A stretch of DNA of 64,000 nt from Terriglobia bacterium (GCA_020073305.1 JAIQFK010000001.1:248001-312000); one strand, 5' to 3'. Shown: positions 47,209 to 56,769, counted from the stretch's first letter. Program-made: numbers and translations. The notes: generated from the sequence alone by a model not told the origin.

Positions 47209-50200
47209 TCAGAACGTCAGTCGCAGCGCTAGCTGAACCTCTCTGGGACCACTGCCTACGTCGAGAATCTGGCCGAAGGTCGAGTCGCTGAGGTTGGTAT
47301 CGGGATCCCCTCGCCCCGCGCGGTTGAAGGCATTGAATAAATCGCATCGGAACTCCAGAAACGTGCCTTCCCGGAAGGAGAAGCGTTTGAAAATGCCGAA
47401 GTTTTCCGATGGGTTCCGCGGCCCGCGAAGGTTGCCGAAGTATCGCGGCGCGGTGCCCAGCCGCAGTACCGTACCATTGGCGGTGGTGGGGGGCAGAGCG
47501 AAAGCGGCGGGATTCAGATATGCCTGCCCGGTTCCACCCGCGTAGTCGAACGGTCCGTGTGAGGAAACCTTGAGCGGCACTCCGGAGAGCACATCGCCGC
47601 GTACGTTTCCATTGAAGAGAAAGCCGCTGGTATCGATTCCGGAGTCGATGGATAATGCATTGCCGGACTGGTAGTTCTGAATTCCTGTTACCGTCCATCC
47701 ACCCAGCACTTGGTTGGCAACACCGCCGCGGTTCAAGAATTGCCTGCCCTTGCCAAACGGCAACTCATAAATCCAGGTCAGCTTGAGTTGCTGCGGGTGG
47801 TCGAAACTGGCTACCGCCTTTTCCAGCTTCCGGTTGTTAACGTCCTGCGAGCCGTTGGTGTAGCCATACAGCTGACTGTCCGTATCGGTCAAGGTCTTCT
47901 GGAACGCGTAGCTCACCAAGAAGCCAAGGCCCTTCGAGAGGCGGTGCGTCAACACGACCTGAGCCGAGTCGTAGTGCGACGTCCCGAAGTACGGGAACAG
48001 GGCGAACACCCCGCCGGGGGCGTATTGCGGGAAGGGAAGCAGCGCCTGAGCGACCTGTCCGCTGAAGCTCGGATATGGCAGCTTGATCTCGGGATGGTCG
48101 CTGACATCGTCCAGCAGAGCATCTCCCAGCGAGAGATACTTCGGATTGAGCTGGTTCAAATTATTCAAGCCCGATGCGCCCAGCCGCCTCCCCTGGTTTC
48201 CCACGTATGACGTCTGGAGCGTCGTATTTCTGGGTAAGAGGAACTGAATCCCCAACGTGTAATTCTGCGAATAGGGCTGCCGGTTCGAGTTCCTCGGAAT
48301 ATAGTTGATGCCCTGGCCGTTGTCCAGGGTTGGATCTATGAATGGGAGCGTGAAATTGTAGGCCGGATAGCCGTTGTCCCAGTACATGACCGGATCGCGC
48401 TTGCTTGTGGAGAAATTGTGGCTGCCGTTATATCCATCGATGGTGGCGTAGCCGAATTGGTTCGCGATGGGCGGCGAGTACATGAGTCCGTAACCGCCCC
48501 GCAAAACCATTTTTGAGTTGATCTGATAGGCAAAGCCGAAGCGCGGGCCGAGTTCCTTCCAATTCGTATCTTGAAAGGAACTACGGTGCAGTTGGCTCAG
48601 GAAGACGAGGGCGCCGGGAAAGCCGTCCGCTCCCGGGTTTGCAAGAAATGGATCGAGCGTGGATGAGCGATCTTTCGCCTCATGCAGTCCGCCGACAATT
48701 TCCCAACGCAGGCCCAGGTTTACCGTCAGGCGGCGGCTCACCTTCCAATCGTCCGCCACATAGAACGCCGGGTTCCAAATGTGGGATTGCGGGTTTACCT
48801 GGGTGATGTTCAGAGAGGTGCTGGCTGGCGCCCCTAGCAGGAAACTGGCAAAAGCGTAACCGGTTGACGTTCGGTTGCTGGGATCGGCTGTCTGGTCAGA
48901 AGTGAACCTGAATCCGCCCGAAGTGCCCCCGCGGAAGTCCTGATCGTAGTAATACTCTTTGATCTCGAGCCCGAATCTGATGTTGTGGCTGCCATGCATC
49001 CAGGTAGTGTCGTTTTGAACGATGTAGCTGCCGTTCGGTTCGATCCCGGCGTTGCTGCGGCCCAGGAAATTGAGCGTACCGCCCTGGTAGTTTGTTCCCG
49101 CCCAAGTGATCGCCGGGAACGTGGTTTCAGCCACGCCCGTCAATCCCAGTTTGCTAGGCCAGTCCTGCCCGTACGAGAGCGAGACATTTGAATTGTTCAG
49201 ACGGTTGTATCCGAAGCCCACGTGATTCAACCAGTGAGGACCGATTACCCAATCCTCGGTGGCGCGGATCAATGTGCCGTGAACGTCCTGCGTCGCATAT
49301 GGCGAGGATGCCGTACCCGGAACCGGCAAATACGAGCGGTTCGAGCCGTTGTACCGCAGGCGTTCACTTGAATTGATAAACACCGCCAGCCGGTGCTTAT
49401 CGTTGATCACGTGGTCGAGTTTTCCGCCGAAGGTGTTCAGGTGGAAAAACGGGCAGCAGGTGCCGATGCCTGGATAGTTCCTAAAGAGGGTAGGCAGAAG
49501 AGCGTCGGGGAAGGGCGCCAGTTTTATAATGTTGGCCGAAACCTTACTGATATCTGAAGCGGGAATGATGTTGCCCGGAAACGGAGTCCGGACGAAGCTG
49601 CCATCGGACAACTGGGTGGTGCTGTGCGGATCATAGATAGCGCCGAACACCACCGGATTGCCGGCCGGATCGTTGCCGACCGTGGTTCCCGACTCGGATC
49701 TGCCGGTGAAGTCCGGATTAAACAATTGCGAGAAGTCTCCCTGTTTAAACGCTGCAGTCGGAAGCGTCCTCAGCGCACCGGCGCTGTCATTTATCTTTCG
49801 GTCCCCTTCGTAGCTGAAGAAGAAGAAAGTCTTGTTCTTGCCGTTGTACAGCTTTGGAAACAAAATCGGGCCGCCGAAGTCTGCACCGAAGCTGTTCTGC
49901 TTGAACGGGGACTTTGGTGAGCCAAACGCGTTATTGTCGAATGAGTTCGCATTCAGCGCGTCATTCAGAAAGTAATCGTAAGCTGTGCCGTGAAACTGGT
50001 TTGTGCCGGACTTGATATTGAAGTTCGCAACGGCGGTCAGACCTCCGCCATACTGCGCGCTGACGGCCCCCGTCTGCAGCGTGAATTCGCTGATGGCGTC
50101 CACACTCGGGGTGTATTCGGCGGTATCTCCGGCGAGATCGGCCCGGCCGATCGACATGCCCTCAATCAAGACCTCGTGCGAAAACTCCCCTCCACCGTTG

Positions 50201-50724
50201 ATGGTGCCCTGGAACGAGCACCCGTTGGTTCCGGGCAGGCTATTAAAGATAAAGCTCTGAATCTGGCGCTGCCCATCATCATTGCTGTCGATGGGCCACG
50301 CGTGATAGTCGGCTTCGGAAACCGAATACCCGAGTTCGGAGCTTGACGTCTCCAACTGCGTGGACTGCGCACTCACCTCAACGCTCTGGGTCACATCGCC
50401 GACTTCCAGCGCCATGTTCGCGGTGACCACGGAGGCAACGGAGACCTGTACCGGCTCCACCACCGCGGTCTTAAAGCCCGTCAGGGATGCCGATACGCGA
50501 TACGCGCCCGGGTCCACATACGGGATTCGGTAGACACCGGCTTCCGTGGTCCTGGCTTTAGACTCGATGCCGGTTCCAACATTCTTGGCGATGACCTCCA
50601 CATTGGGGATGGCCGCACCGCTGGGATCCGTAATCAGTCCAGTGATGGATCCGCGTTCTCCCTGAGCAAACAAGCCGGAAAACGCAAATAGGGACAGCAA
50701 CATGGCTGCAAAGCAGCTTCGCAT
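47209..50724 (-). CDS. TonB-dependent receptor, Oar-like (second copy type)
   Basis: The 1171-residue protein has a signal peptide (AAMLLSLFAFSGLFAQ), a carboxypeptidase-regulatory domain (about 20-105: GSITGLITDPSGAAIPNVEV, YRVSASLTGFKTAVVEPVQV), a plug with EVLIEGMSIGRADLAGDTAE and SAQYGGGLTAVANFNIKSGT, and a long barrel that ends in REVQLALRLTF. AAGGAGAG lies before the ATG. A DNA hairpin sits in the leader. It is only distantly related to the receptor at 34656, so it is not a recent duplicate. Substrate unknown. It lies upstream of the TPR-sulfatase on the same strand (73-base gap), so the two could be co-expressed to take up a sulfated or polymeric substrate. Confidence 0.92.
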   Translation of the reverse strand: MRSCFAAMLLSLFAFSGLFAQGERGSITGLITDPSGAAIPNVEVIAKNVGTGIESKARTTEAGVYRIPYVDPGAYRVSASLTGFKTAVVEPVQVSVASVVTANMALEVGDVTQSVEVSAQSTQLETSSSELGYSVSEADYHAWPIDSNDDGQRQIQSFIFNSLPGTNGCSFQGTINGGGEFSHEVLIEGMSIGRADLAGDTAEYTPSVDAISEFTLQTGAVSAQYGGGLTAVANFNIKSGTNQFHGTAYDYFLNDALNANSFDNNAFGSPKSPFKQNSFGADFGGPILFPKLYNGKNKTFFFFSYEGDRKINDSAGALRTLPTAAFKQGDFSQLFNPDFTGRSESGTTVGNDPAGNPVVFGAIYDPHSTTQLSDGSFVRTPFPGNIIPASDISKVSANIIKLAPFPDALLPTLFRNYPGIGTCCPFFHLNTFGGKLDHVINDKHRLAVFINSSERLRYNGSNRSYLPVPGTASSPYATQDVHGTLIRATEDWVIGPHWLNHVGFGYNRLNNSNVSLSYGQDWPSKLGLTGVAETTFPAITWAGTNYQGGTLNFLGRSNAGIEPNGSYIVQNDTTWMHGSHNIRFGLEIKEYYYDQDFRGGTSGGFRFTSDQTADPSNRTSTGYAFASFLLGAPASTSLNITQVNPQSHIWNPAFYVADDWKVSRRLTVNLGLRWEIVGGLHEAKDRSSTLDPFLANPGADGFPGALVFLSQLHRSSFQDTNWKELGPRFGFAYQINSKMVLRGGYGLMYSPPIANQFGYATIDGYNGSHNFSTSKRDPVMYWDNGYPAYNFTLPFIDPTLDNGQGINYIPRNSNRQPYSQNYTLGIQFLLPRNTTLQTSYVGNQGRRLGASGLNNLNQLNPKYLSLGDALLDDVSDHPEIKLPYPSFSGQVAQALLPFPQYAPGGVFALFPYFGTSHYDSAQVVLTHRLSKGLGFLVSYAFQKTLTDTDSQLYGYTNGSQDVNNRKLEKAVASFDHPQQLKLTWIYELPFGKGRQFLNRGGVANQVLGGWTVTGIQNYQSGNALSIDSGIDTSGFLFNGNVRGDVLSGVPLKVSSHGPFDYAGGTGQAYLNPAAFALPPTTANGTVLRLGTAPRYFGNLRGPRNPSENFGIFKRFSFREGTFLEFRCDLFNAFNRAGRGDPDTNLSDSTFGQILDVGSGPREVQLALRLTF

Positions 50725-50743
50725 CGATTTCTCTCCTTAAGAG

Positions 50744-50760
50744 CCGCTCATGGCGAGCGG
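50744..50760. repeat. Hairpin in the leader of the TonB receptor
   Basis: CCGCTC and GAGCGG at 50744-50749 and 50755-50760 form a perfect six-base stem with a five-base loop. It lies directly before the ribosome binding site of the receptor gene on the minus strand. A short stem; regulatory value unproven. Confidence 0.35.
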
Positions 50761-50773
50761 ACGTGCCCCAGCG

Positions 50774-50797
50774 TCTGACGATTTTCCAGGCGTCAGA
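50774..50797. repeat. Second hairpin upstream of the TonB receptor
   Basis: TCTGACG (50774-50780) and CGTCAGA (50791-50797) are perfect reverse complements with a ten-base loop. It is 50-73 bases upstream of the receptor ATG, so it could be in the leader or be an operator. No factor is identifiable. Confidence 0.4.
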
Positions 50798-50928
50798 GTT
50801 TTGCAACTCCGCTCACGATAACCCTAAACTCGTTGATTGTCAATGATTTGTGGCGAGAATTCCTTGATTTTACCTTTTCATGATCCGGCTTGATAAGATG
50901 ACCGAGGGCGTGCACTCAGAGCCGCTCT

Positions 50929-52287
50929 ATGAAACTGGTTCCCATCGGCCTTATTGCTTTGGTGCATGGCCTCGCTGCAGATTGCCCATCGCCGCCCGCG
51001 AACCCGGAAGAGGCCCTCGCGCGATTTCACGAACTCGATAAAAAAGCGCAAGTCGAATTTCGGCGTGGCGAGTTCGCCAAGGCGGCTGAGAATTTTCAGC
51101 AGGGCGCCTGCGTGGCTCCCGAAGATCTGCGCTCCTACTACGAACTCTTCGGAACCGCGATCGGAGCGGCGGCTGCGGGCAAATTTGATCAGGCCCGCCA
51201 TGTCCTGCAGAAGGCCGACGCCCTGCGGCCCGATTATCCTCTCCCGCTCGCCATGCTGGTGAAAGTGAACTTGACTTCTCGGGATGCGGACCAGGTGAAG
51301 GACTCCTTGCGCACCGCCGCGCAACGCTTTCCTCTCGACGGCCGGCTGCATGCGGAATTCGTCAAGGACCTCCTGCATCAGCAACTGCCCGATCTGGCTT
51401 TAGCAGAAGCTCTCCGTTTTGAGCAGAGCGGCGATCGAGATCCCGAGGCCACCATCACACTGGCTGTTCTGGAGAACAATGTGGGCGCTTTCGGCGACGC
51501 TGTCCGGCACGCCCTGGCCATCGAAGAAAGATCGGAGCTGCACAATGACGTGAGGGCGTCTGGTGCCACCATCGCTGGGCTCGCCTATGAAAACCTCGTC
51601 CGGCTTGCGGAAGCCGTTCAGCATCTCAAACGCGCCACCGAGTTCGCACCGGCTCGCGAGGATCCCTATCTGGCCCTGGCCCGGATCTACGACAAACAGC
51701 AGAACGCGAAGGCGGCGGTCGAGATCCTGGAACAGGGGCGAAAACAGATTCCGAATTCTCCAAAACTGTCGCTGGCGCTTGGCTCCAGCCTGGTATCGGC
51801 GGGGCAATATCCGGCGGCCGTCAAAGTCCTCGCGGAACTCGTGCAACGAGCGCCCGATGAGCTCGACGCCTATCCGAAGTTGGCCGAGGCTCATCGCGAA
51901 ATGGGCGAGGCAAGCCAGGCAACGGCCACCTTGCGCCAGCTCGCTCAGCGGAAGGCGGATTATCCGATGCTTCACATCGCGATTGCGCAATCCATGCTGG
52001 CTGCGGACCCGGCCGATTATCCTGGGGTCCTCGGGGAGCTGGCCCAGGCAGAGAAAGTTTCGCCCACCGACTACGATGTGTACTACCTTCGCGGCAAAGT
52101 CTACCTGGCGATGAGCAAGTACCGCGAGGCGATTGCTGCTTTCCGTTACGCGGTTGCGTTGCGCCCTGCGGAGCCTGGCGCGTATTATCAGCTTGGCTTG
52201 GCGTATCGCAAGTCAGGCCAGCCGGCGCTGGCCACTGAACAGTTCCAGAGAGTGGAGTATTTGAAGTCGCAGCCCGCTCGGCCTTGA
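50929..52287 (+). CDS. Exported TPR-repeat protein
   Basis: The 452-residue protein has a short signal (MKLVPIGLIALVHGLAA) then repeated TPR-type helical pairs across most of its length, for example QVEFRRGEFAKAAENFQQGA, LALARIYDKQQNAKAAVEIL, LVSAGQYPAAVKVLAELVQR and ISMSKYREAIAAF-like YLAMSKYREAIAAFRYAVAL. TPR domains act as scaffolds; no catalytic motif is seen. The protein probably works in the envelope. It is divergent from the TonB receptor (about 200 bases between) and ends 10 bases before the converging molybdoenzyme gene. Confidence 0.85.
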   Translation: MKLVPIGLIALVHGLAADCPSPPANPEEALARFHELDKKAQVEFRRGEFAKAAENFQQGACVAPEDLRSYYELFGTAIGAAAAGKFDQARHVLQKADALRPDYPLPLAMLVKVNLTSRDADQVKDSLRTAAQRFPLDGRLHAEFVKDLLHQQLPDLALAEALRFEQSGDRDPEATITLAVLENNVGAFGDAVRHALAIEERSELHNDVRASGATIAGLAYENLVRLAEAVQHLKRATEFAPAREDPYLALARIYDKQQNAKAAVEILEQGRKQIPNSPKLSLALGSSLVSAGQYPAAVKVLAELVQRAPDELDAYPKLAEAHREMGEASQATATLRQLAQRKADYPMLHIAIAQSMLAADPADYPGVLGELAQAEKVSPTDYDVYYLRGKVYLAMSKYREAIAAFRYAVALRPAEPGAYYQLGLAYRKSGQPALATEQFQRVEYLKSQPARP

Positions 52288-52297
52288 CTCAATCTCC

Positions 52298-53362
52298 TCA
52301 TCGCACCGAGCACCGCACGGGCGCACAGAAGTTCAGCTCGTATCCGTCCTTGCGCGAGGGATCGCGTTTGAATGGTTGCTCGCGTCCGGCATCATCGGCG
52401 GCCCGGCTCATGAGCACGTGATCGCCCGGCGGAGCGGCCCACAGATACTTCCAGCGAACCCAACTGAAGGGCTTAGGTCTCGATTCGAGCTGCGCGGGCA
52501 GCCAGGTCCGGCCGCCATCAGCGCTGAAATTGACCCTGCGAACCAACCCCATGCCGGTCCAGGCGAAGCCGTGAATCAGGTGTTGGGCCGAGGGCAGCCT
52601 GGTGTTATCGGCCGGCCAAACAATCATGGACTTCACCAGAACCTCAGTGAGCCGTGTCACAGTCAACTCGCCTCCCGGCCCCTTGATCATCCGGTTGTAG
52701 AGCTTGTTCATGCCGCTCGACTGGAGCGCCGGCGCCGGTTCGGATGGTCCCAGCACGACGATGCGCTGGAGCCACTTCACCGAGTCCATACCGTACCAGC
52801 CGGGAAACAGGGCGCGCGCCGGAAACCCGTTTCTATGCGGCAGAAAGCGGCCGTTCAGGTTGACCGCCACCAGGCTTTCGGGTCGCAGGCATTTCTCGGC
52901 CGGGACGAGGCGGCAGTACGGCGATTGAGGTGAGTTTTGCAGCAATCGGCCCGCATCGGCGCCTTCGAACAGCACGGAGGCCGCATCCTTCGCCGCTCCT
53001 GCCTGATCCAGAAGATGAGCCAGCGGCACCCCTTCCCACATCGCATTGCCCGCCGCGGTGCCGCCGGCCGGATTGCCGGCGCACTCGAGCACGGCTTCAA
53101 ACTGTTGCGAGGGCGCTTCGATCAGATCGGCCAGGCTCAGATCGAGCGGCCGCGTGACCCGTCCTTCAATCTTGAGTCGCCACGTGCTGAGAGAAATTTC
53201 TGGTTCCCGGAAGTGGTCGCGTACGAAAAACAGGTCCGGGGGAATGACGGTTCCCTGAATCGTATCGAGCGGAAACGTGAGATTCTGCGGTTCGGGTGAA
53301 GAGACCACCTGCCCCAACAGTGGAGCGGCGCCAGGAACAACCAGCAATTGGCGGCGCGTCAT
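52298..53362 (-). CDS. Molybdopterin-dependent sulfite-oxidase-like enzyme
   Basis: The 354-residue protein has the sulfite oxidase fold: LEGRVTRP-like KIEGRVTRPLDLSLADLIEA, the Mo-ligand Cys94 in FEAVLECAGNPAGG, GNAMWEGVPLAHLLDQAG, and LNGRFLPHRNGFPARALFPG WYGMDSVKWL. A C-terminal dimerisation domain follows (MGLVRRVNFSADGGRTWLPA, FSWVRWKYLWAAPPGDHVLM). The N-terminus MTRRQLLVVPGAAPLLGQ suggests a Tat-type export signal. It could oxidise sulfite or a related sulfur compound in the periplasm. The small membrane protein gene precedes it by 11 bases on the same strand and may be its anchor or electron partner. The window's xdhC and mocA genes serve a different cofactor class. Confidence 0.86.
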   Translation of the reverse strand: MTRRQLLVVPGAAPLLGQVVSSPEPQNLTFPLDTIQGTVIPPDLFFVRDHFREPEISLSTWRLKIEGRVTRPLDLSLADLIEAPSQQFEAVLECAGNPAGGTAAGNAMWEGVPLAHLLDQAGAAKDAASVLFEGADAGRLLQNSPQSPYCRLVPAEKCLRPESLVAVNLNGRFLPHRNGFPARALFPGWYGMDSVKWLQRIVVLGPSEPAPALQSSGMNKLYNRMIKGPGGELTVTRLTEVLVKSMIVWPADNTRLPSAQHLIHGFAWTGMGLVRRVNFSADGGRTWLPAQLESRPKPFSWVRWKYLWAAPPGDHVLMSRAADDAGREQPFKRDPSRKDGYELNFCAPVRCSVR

Positions 53363-53373
53363 AAGAGGCCGCT

Positions 53374-53568
53374 TCAGGAGACCCTCCAGGCAATCCCAGC
53401 GATCAGCACAGCCGCCACCGCGCTGAAGAAGAGGACGTCTTGTGGTGCCATCAGTGGATCGGATTGTTGCAGAATGACGTCACACAAGATAAACGCTGCC
53501 ACCGCGGCCAGGAGCGCGATGAGGATTCGTCTCAGGCGATGGCCGGGCTTTGTGCGCGCTGCAGCCAC
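53374..53568 (-). CDS. Small two-helix membrane protein next to the molybdoenzyme
   Basis: The 64-residue protein has a basic N-terminus (AAARTKPGHRLRR) and two membrane helices (ILIALLAAVAAFILCDVILQ and DVLFFSAVAAVLIAGIAW). No heme or metal motif is clear. It stops 11 bases before the molybdoenzyme ATG, so the two genes form an operon. I recognise no family. It may be a membrane anchor. Confidence 0.6.
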   Translation of the reverse strand: MAAARTKPGHRLRRILIALLAAVAAFILCDVILQQSDPLMAPQDVLFFSAVAAVLIAGIAWRVS

Positions 53569-53615
53569 AATCTGCTTCCGATGTCCCCATCCCTCAGGTT
53601 AAGGGCCAGGTTTTG

Positions 53616-54479
53616 TCACACCTGCAAGGTGCGAAGGTAGGGAACGCTGGCCTTCATGAGATCCAGGTCCATTTCGACGAAGTAGTTCTTGATTCCCCCC
53701 GTCTTCGCCGCGGTAAAGATCTTCTTCCAGTCAAGCGAGTCTTGCCCCACCGCCGCTATCTTCTTGGTTTCCGCCGACCAGCCCTGCACGTGCATCGAAA
53801 TGAAATGCCCGGGGTACTTGGTGAAGTACTCGGCGGCGTCATAGCCGCGCCGGATCTCGGAGACCTGGAACTGAAACTTGACGAGTTTCGGGTCGAAAAG
53901 CTCCAGCAGAATATCGTAGGTGCGCTTTCCGTTCACCGTCGTTACCTCGAAGTTTTCATTGTGCAGGCCCTGCTGGATGCCCGCCTTGTGCGTCTGCTCG
54001 CCTATTTTGTTGTACTCATCGGCAGCCCGCTTCACATCATCCATCGTCGGATTGCGCGGCCCATCCAGGCTCGGCACCAACATCTGCGTCAGGCCCAATT
54101 CCTTGGCCCACTCAATTCTGCCCGCCAGATTTTCGCGAAGCTCATTGATGTCGAAGTGGGAACTCTCGCACTTCACGCCCAGATCGTTCAGCATTCTCCG
54201 CAGTTCGGCCCCTTTGTACTTAGCGAGGCCGCCGAAGCCGCCATCGGCATAGCCCACCGGCGAGCACAGCTCGATGGTTTGAAATCCGGCAGCGGCAAGC
54301 TGCTTGATTGTGCCGGGAAAGTCCTGAGCGATCATCTTCCTGACCGGATACGTCTGGCATCCAATCAGCAGGCCCAGCGGATTGGCGCAAAGCTCCCGTG
54401 CCCCCCCGCATAGGATACCCGCCACGGCGGCATCCCCCGCGGCGTTCTTGAAAAACGTTCTTCTGGAAATTGCAGGCAT
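53616..54479 (-). CDS. Tat-exported sugar phosphate isomerase/epimerase-family protein
   Basis: The 287-residue protein has a Tat-type signal (ISRRTFFKNAAGDAAVAGIL). A TIM-barrel of the xylose-isomerase-like/AP-endonuclease-2 family follows: LIGCQTYPVRKMIAQDFPGT, FQTIELCSPVGYADGG, GLQNENFEV-like GIQQGLHNENFEVTTVNGKR, and YFVEMDL with the metal-binding Glu near the C-terminus. The family isomerises or epimerises sugars and inositols. It follows the small protein at 54509 by 29 bases on the same strand. Start: ATG 54479. Confidence 0.85.
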   Translation of the reverse strand: MPAISRRTFFKNAAGDAAVAGILCGGARELCANPLGLLIGCQTYPVRKMIAQDFPGTIKQLAAAGFQTIELCSPVGYADGGFGGLAKYKGAELRRMLNDLGVKCESSHFDINELRENLAGRIEWAKELGLTQMLVPSLDGPRNPTMDDVKRAADEYNKIGEQTHKAGIQQGLHNENFEVTTVNGKRTYDILLELFDPKLVKFQFQVSEIRRGYDAAEYFTKYPGHFISMHVQGWSAETKKIAAVGQDSLDWKKIFTAAKTGGIKNYFVEMDLDLMKASVPYLRTLQV

Positions 54480-54508
54480 TCACATCTCCTTCGGCCGCCG
54501 GCGGCCGG

Positions 54509-54814
54509 CTAAGCCCACTTCTTTCCCAACGCGTCCAGGTTCGCGCGCGCCAGGTCTTCGGGCGTCATGGCAATTCGAAACTCCACTTCGGCATTGAATG
54601 TGAGAAACCACGGCTCGGCCAGCATCGGCACATCGGAAGGATCCTTGACGTTGACCACCAGCGTGCCGCCGCGCTTGCCGTTCTGCTCGGAAAAATAGGC
54701 GGCTTCGGGCTTTATGGCCTCCAGAATTCTTTGCATCTTCTGTCCTGCGGTTCCATCTCGAACGGCGGTGTTGAACGGTTCGAGTGGGAGTTGAACGTGC
54801 ATGAGCATGCGCAT
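54509..54814 (-). CDS. Conserved small protein, unknown function (ferredoxin-fold-like)
   Basis: The 101-residue protein begins MRMLMHVQLPLEPFNTAVRD and contains AYFSEQNGKRGGTLVVNVKD and EVEFRIAMTPEDLARANLDA. The alternating strands and helices resemble a dimeric alpha/beta-barrel (DUF3303-like), but I cannot name a function. A putative pantothenate-synthetase label has been used for relatives in some annotations, as I recall, and I see no catalytic evidence for it. It is upstream of the TIM-barrel gene and probably co-transcribed. Confidence 0.65.
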   Translation of the reverse strand: MRMLMHVQLPLEPFNTAVRDGTAGQKMQRILEAIKPEAAYFSEQNGKRGGTLVVNVKDPSDVPMLAEPWFLTFNAEVEFRIAMTPEDLARANLDALGKKWA

Positions 54815-54914
54815 GATGAACCTCCACGTGTGAGATGAGCCGCGAACGGCACTCGGCCAGAGCTTATCACAAGTCGGAACTTCTCAGCGGCGAGCGCTCG
54901 TCACTCGCCATTCA

Positions 54915-55124
54915 CTAAAGCTGACGTCCCGGGCAATCCGCGCCGAAGTGTTCCTGCCGCACTTCCACCACTTTCGCGCCGCAGTGCGTGCACCAGGCTC
55001 CCAGAATCGGGTGCATGGGATTGCCGCACAGGCACAGCACTTCCAGTGCCCTGCCGAATGGATAGGGGTTGCTGTCGTGACGCAGCTTCGTCGCCCGATC
55101 TTCAAAGACCACAATCATGTTCAT
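54915..55124 (-). CDS. Small zinc-finger-like protein
   Basis: The 69-residue protein has Cys pairs that look metal-binding (LCLCGNPMHPI and WCTHCGAKV), separated by 14 residues. A final DCPGRQL adds one more Cys. It could be a small zinc-binding regulator or a rubredoxin-like fold. The start is uncertain, with ATG at 55124 or the second ATG six bases later. It is isolated between two minus-strand genes. No family recognised; it may be a minor product. Confidence 0.5.
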   Translation of the reverse strand: MNMIVVFEDRATKLRHDSNPYPFGRALEVLCLCGNPMHPILGAWCTHCGAKVVEVRQEHFGADCPGRQL

Positions 55125-55257
55125 GGCAGACGGCTTCCGAAGGACTGAAAGCTATAGTCGCGACTCTCAGAGGGGGTTAGTCGGCGGGATTGTCAGCCAG
55201 CCAGCTCTGCGGGGGATTACAGATTTAAGCTGCCTGGAGTATAGCAGAGTTGATCCA

Positions 55258-56769
55258 TCACAGATACCCGTTTCTTTCTTCGTCCACGTCGAGCCGCGTG
55301 TACTCCGCTACTCTCACCTCAATCAACGCCAGCGCATTGACCTGCAGTTCCAGATCAAGGTGAGTGCCGTCCAGATGCAGCCGGTCCGGGGCAGGAAGCT
55401 CCGTGGCGGCGTTCATTTTGCGAACCTGCTCTTGGGTCGGGTACTCGGGGCTGCCCAGCGCCCGGTAGGCGCCGAGAGCGTTGCCATGCGTGTCATCCAC
55501 CCGGCTGATGGCCACCGCCGTGTTGGCTGGGACGTGGTTGAAGTCGAGCCGCAGGTGCAGCGGAGCGCCGGACTTGTCAGGGTCCACAAGGTTCCACACC
55601 GCAAGAACCAGGGATCTGTCGGAACGGCGGGTGACCAGAATATTCGGCGCGGCATTCGCCAGGCGGCGGGCGTAGAAACTGGGTTTGTTGATGCCCCCTT
55701 TAGCGCGCAACCCGAAATGGCCTTCGAAGGGGCGCTGGATGGGTCCGCCTTCCTCAAATACGTCACAGAACGTCCAGAATGCGAGTATGTCCACGCTCCC
55801 GTCGCATTCGCGCACCGTGTTGGCGAGCGCCGGTCCGACGTACGCCGTGTCCCGAGCCTCCTTCATGCCGGGCACGTTCCATTCGGTCCAGAACAAGGGC
55901 AGGGAAGGCATGGCGGAGCCTTGAATTTCTTTTCGCACTTTGGCGGCGGCGCGGCAAACGCGATCGTCCATGGGGATGTCTTCGTTCGTGCCGAAAAGAT
56001 CTTCCACCGTGTCGTCCGCGTAGCCGTGCGTCGAGATGAAATCAACCGGCACATGATTCACAGCGGCATATTGGAGAAAAGGCGTGACCCACTGGGCGGC
56101 GGCCGTGGCCGGGCCCCCGACTCGAAGGCGAGCGCTCACCGCCTTCAGGGCGCGCGCCGTGTGTTCATACAGCGCGTAGTAACTCTTGTCGCGCGGAATC
56201 CCGTTCCAGAAATCGATATTGGGTTCGTTCCAAACTTCGAAATACCACTGCGAGACTTCCTCTATGCCGTAGCGCGCCACCAGGTGGCGGGCCAATTCGG
56301 TGATCAGCGCGTCCCATCGCTCCAGGCTTTTCGGGGGCGATACGTTCTGTTTGTACCAGAAGGGATGCAGCGCGTCCGGGTTGAACGCCAGCTTGCGAGG
56401 CATGAAGCTGATTTCGACCAGAGGCCGCACGCCGCGGTCGAGTAGGCCGTCGTAAATCTCATCGACGTAGGAGAAATTGTAAATGGGATTGCCGCGGTCG
56501 TCTTCGTTGTAAACGCCGGTCTCGTCGTGAAAGATGGCGTGAAAGCGGACGTAGTGGAAATCCGTGGCCTGCTTTACCGCTACCAGGTCGTTGCGGTAGC
56601 TCTCGCGAAGCGTCAGAATGGCGCGACCTGATCCGAAAGCTTCTTCCCAGAAGTGAGGAAAGGGCGAGCCGGAAGCTTGGGCGTCGATCGTGATCTGCTG
56701 CTGCGCCCCGCACACGCCCATCGAAATGCCGAGCGACAACCAGGCGATCACCAGAGGGCGGCGCTGCAT
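55258..56769 (-). CDS. Exported GH39-like glycoside hydrolase (beta-xylosidase-like)
   Basis: The 503-residue protein has a signal peptide (VIAWLSLGISMGVCGAQ) and a family 39 type barrel: GRAILTLRESYRNDLVAVKQ, DFHYVRFHAIFHDETGVYNE, the acid/base Glu in FEVWNEPNIDFW (near residue 181) and the nucleophile Glu in PLFWTEWNVPG (near residue 293). YADDTVEDLFGTNE follows. The C-terminus is a beta-sandwich. The family hydrolyses xylosides or iduronides, and the exact substrate is open. The frame is open 22 codons upstream, but ATG 56769 begins the signal. Divergent from the VOC gene (57 bases). Confidence 0.87.
   Translation of the reverse strand: MQRRPLVIAWLSLGISMGVCGAQQQITIDAQASGSPFPHFWEEAFGSGRAILTLRESYRNDLVAVKQATDFHYVRFHAIFHDETGVYNEDDRGNPIYNFSYVDEIYDGLLDRGVRPLVEISFMPRKLAFNPDALHPFWYKQNVSPPKSLERWDALITELARHLVARYGIEEVSQWYFEVWNEPNIDFWNGIPRDKSYYALYEHTARALKAVSARLRVGGPATAAAQWVTPFLQYAAVNHVPVDFISTHGYADDTVEDLFGTNEDIPMDDRVCRAAAKVRKEIQGSAMPSLPLFWTEWNVPGMKEARDTAYVGPALANTVRECDGSVDILAFWTFCDVFEEGGPIQRPFEGHFGLRAKGGINKPSFYARRLANAAPNILVTRRSDRSLVLAVWNLVDPDKSGAPLHLRLDFNHVPANTAVAISRVDDTHGNALGAYRALGSPEYPTQEQVRKMNAATELPAPDRLHLDGTHLDLELQVNALALIEVRVAEYTRLDVDEERNGYL

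Noticed and set aside
53046-53299. Plus-strand frames opposite the molybdoenzyme
   Set aside because: They are shadows without domains, and the minus-strand gene has the full sulfite-oxidase pattern with Mo-ligand Cys94.
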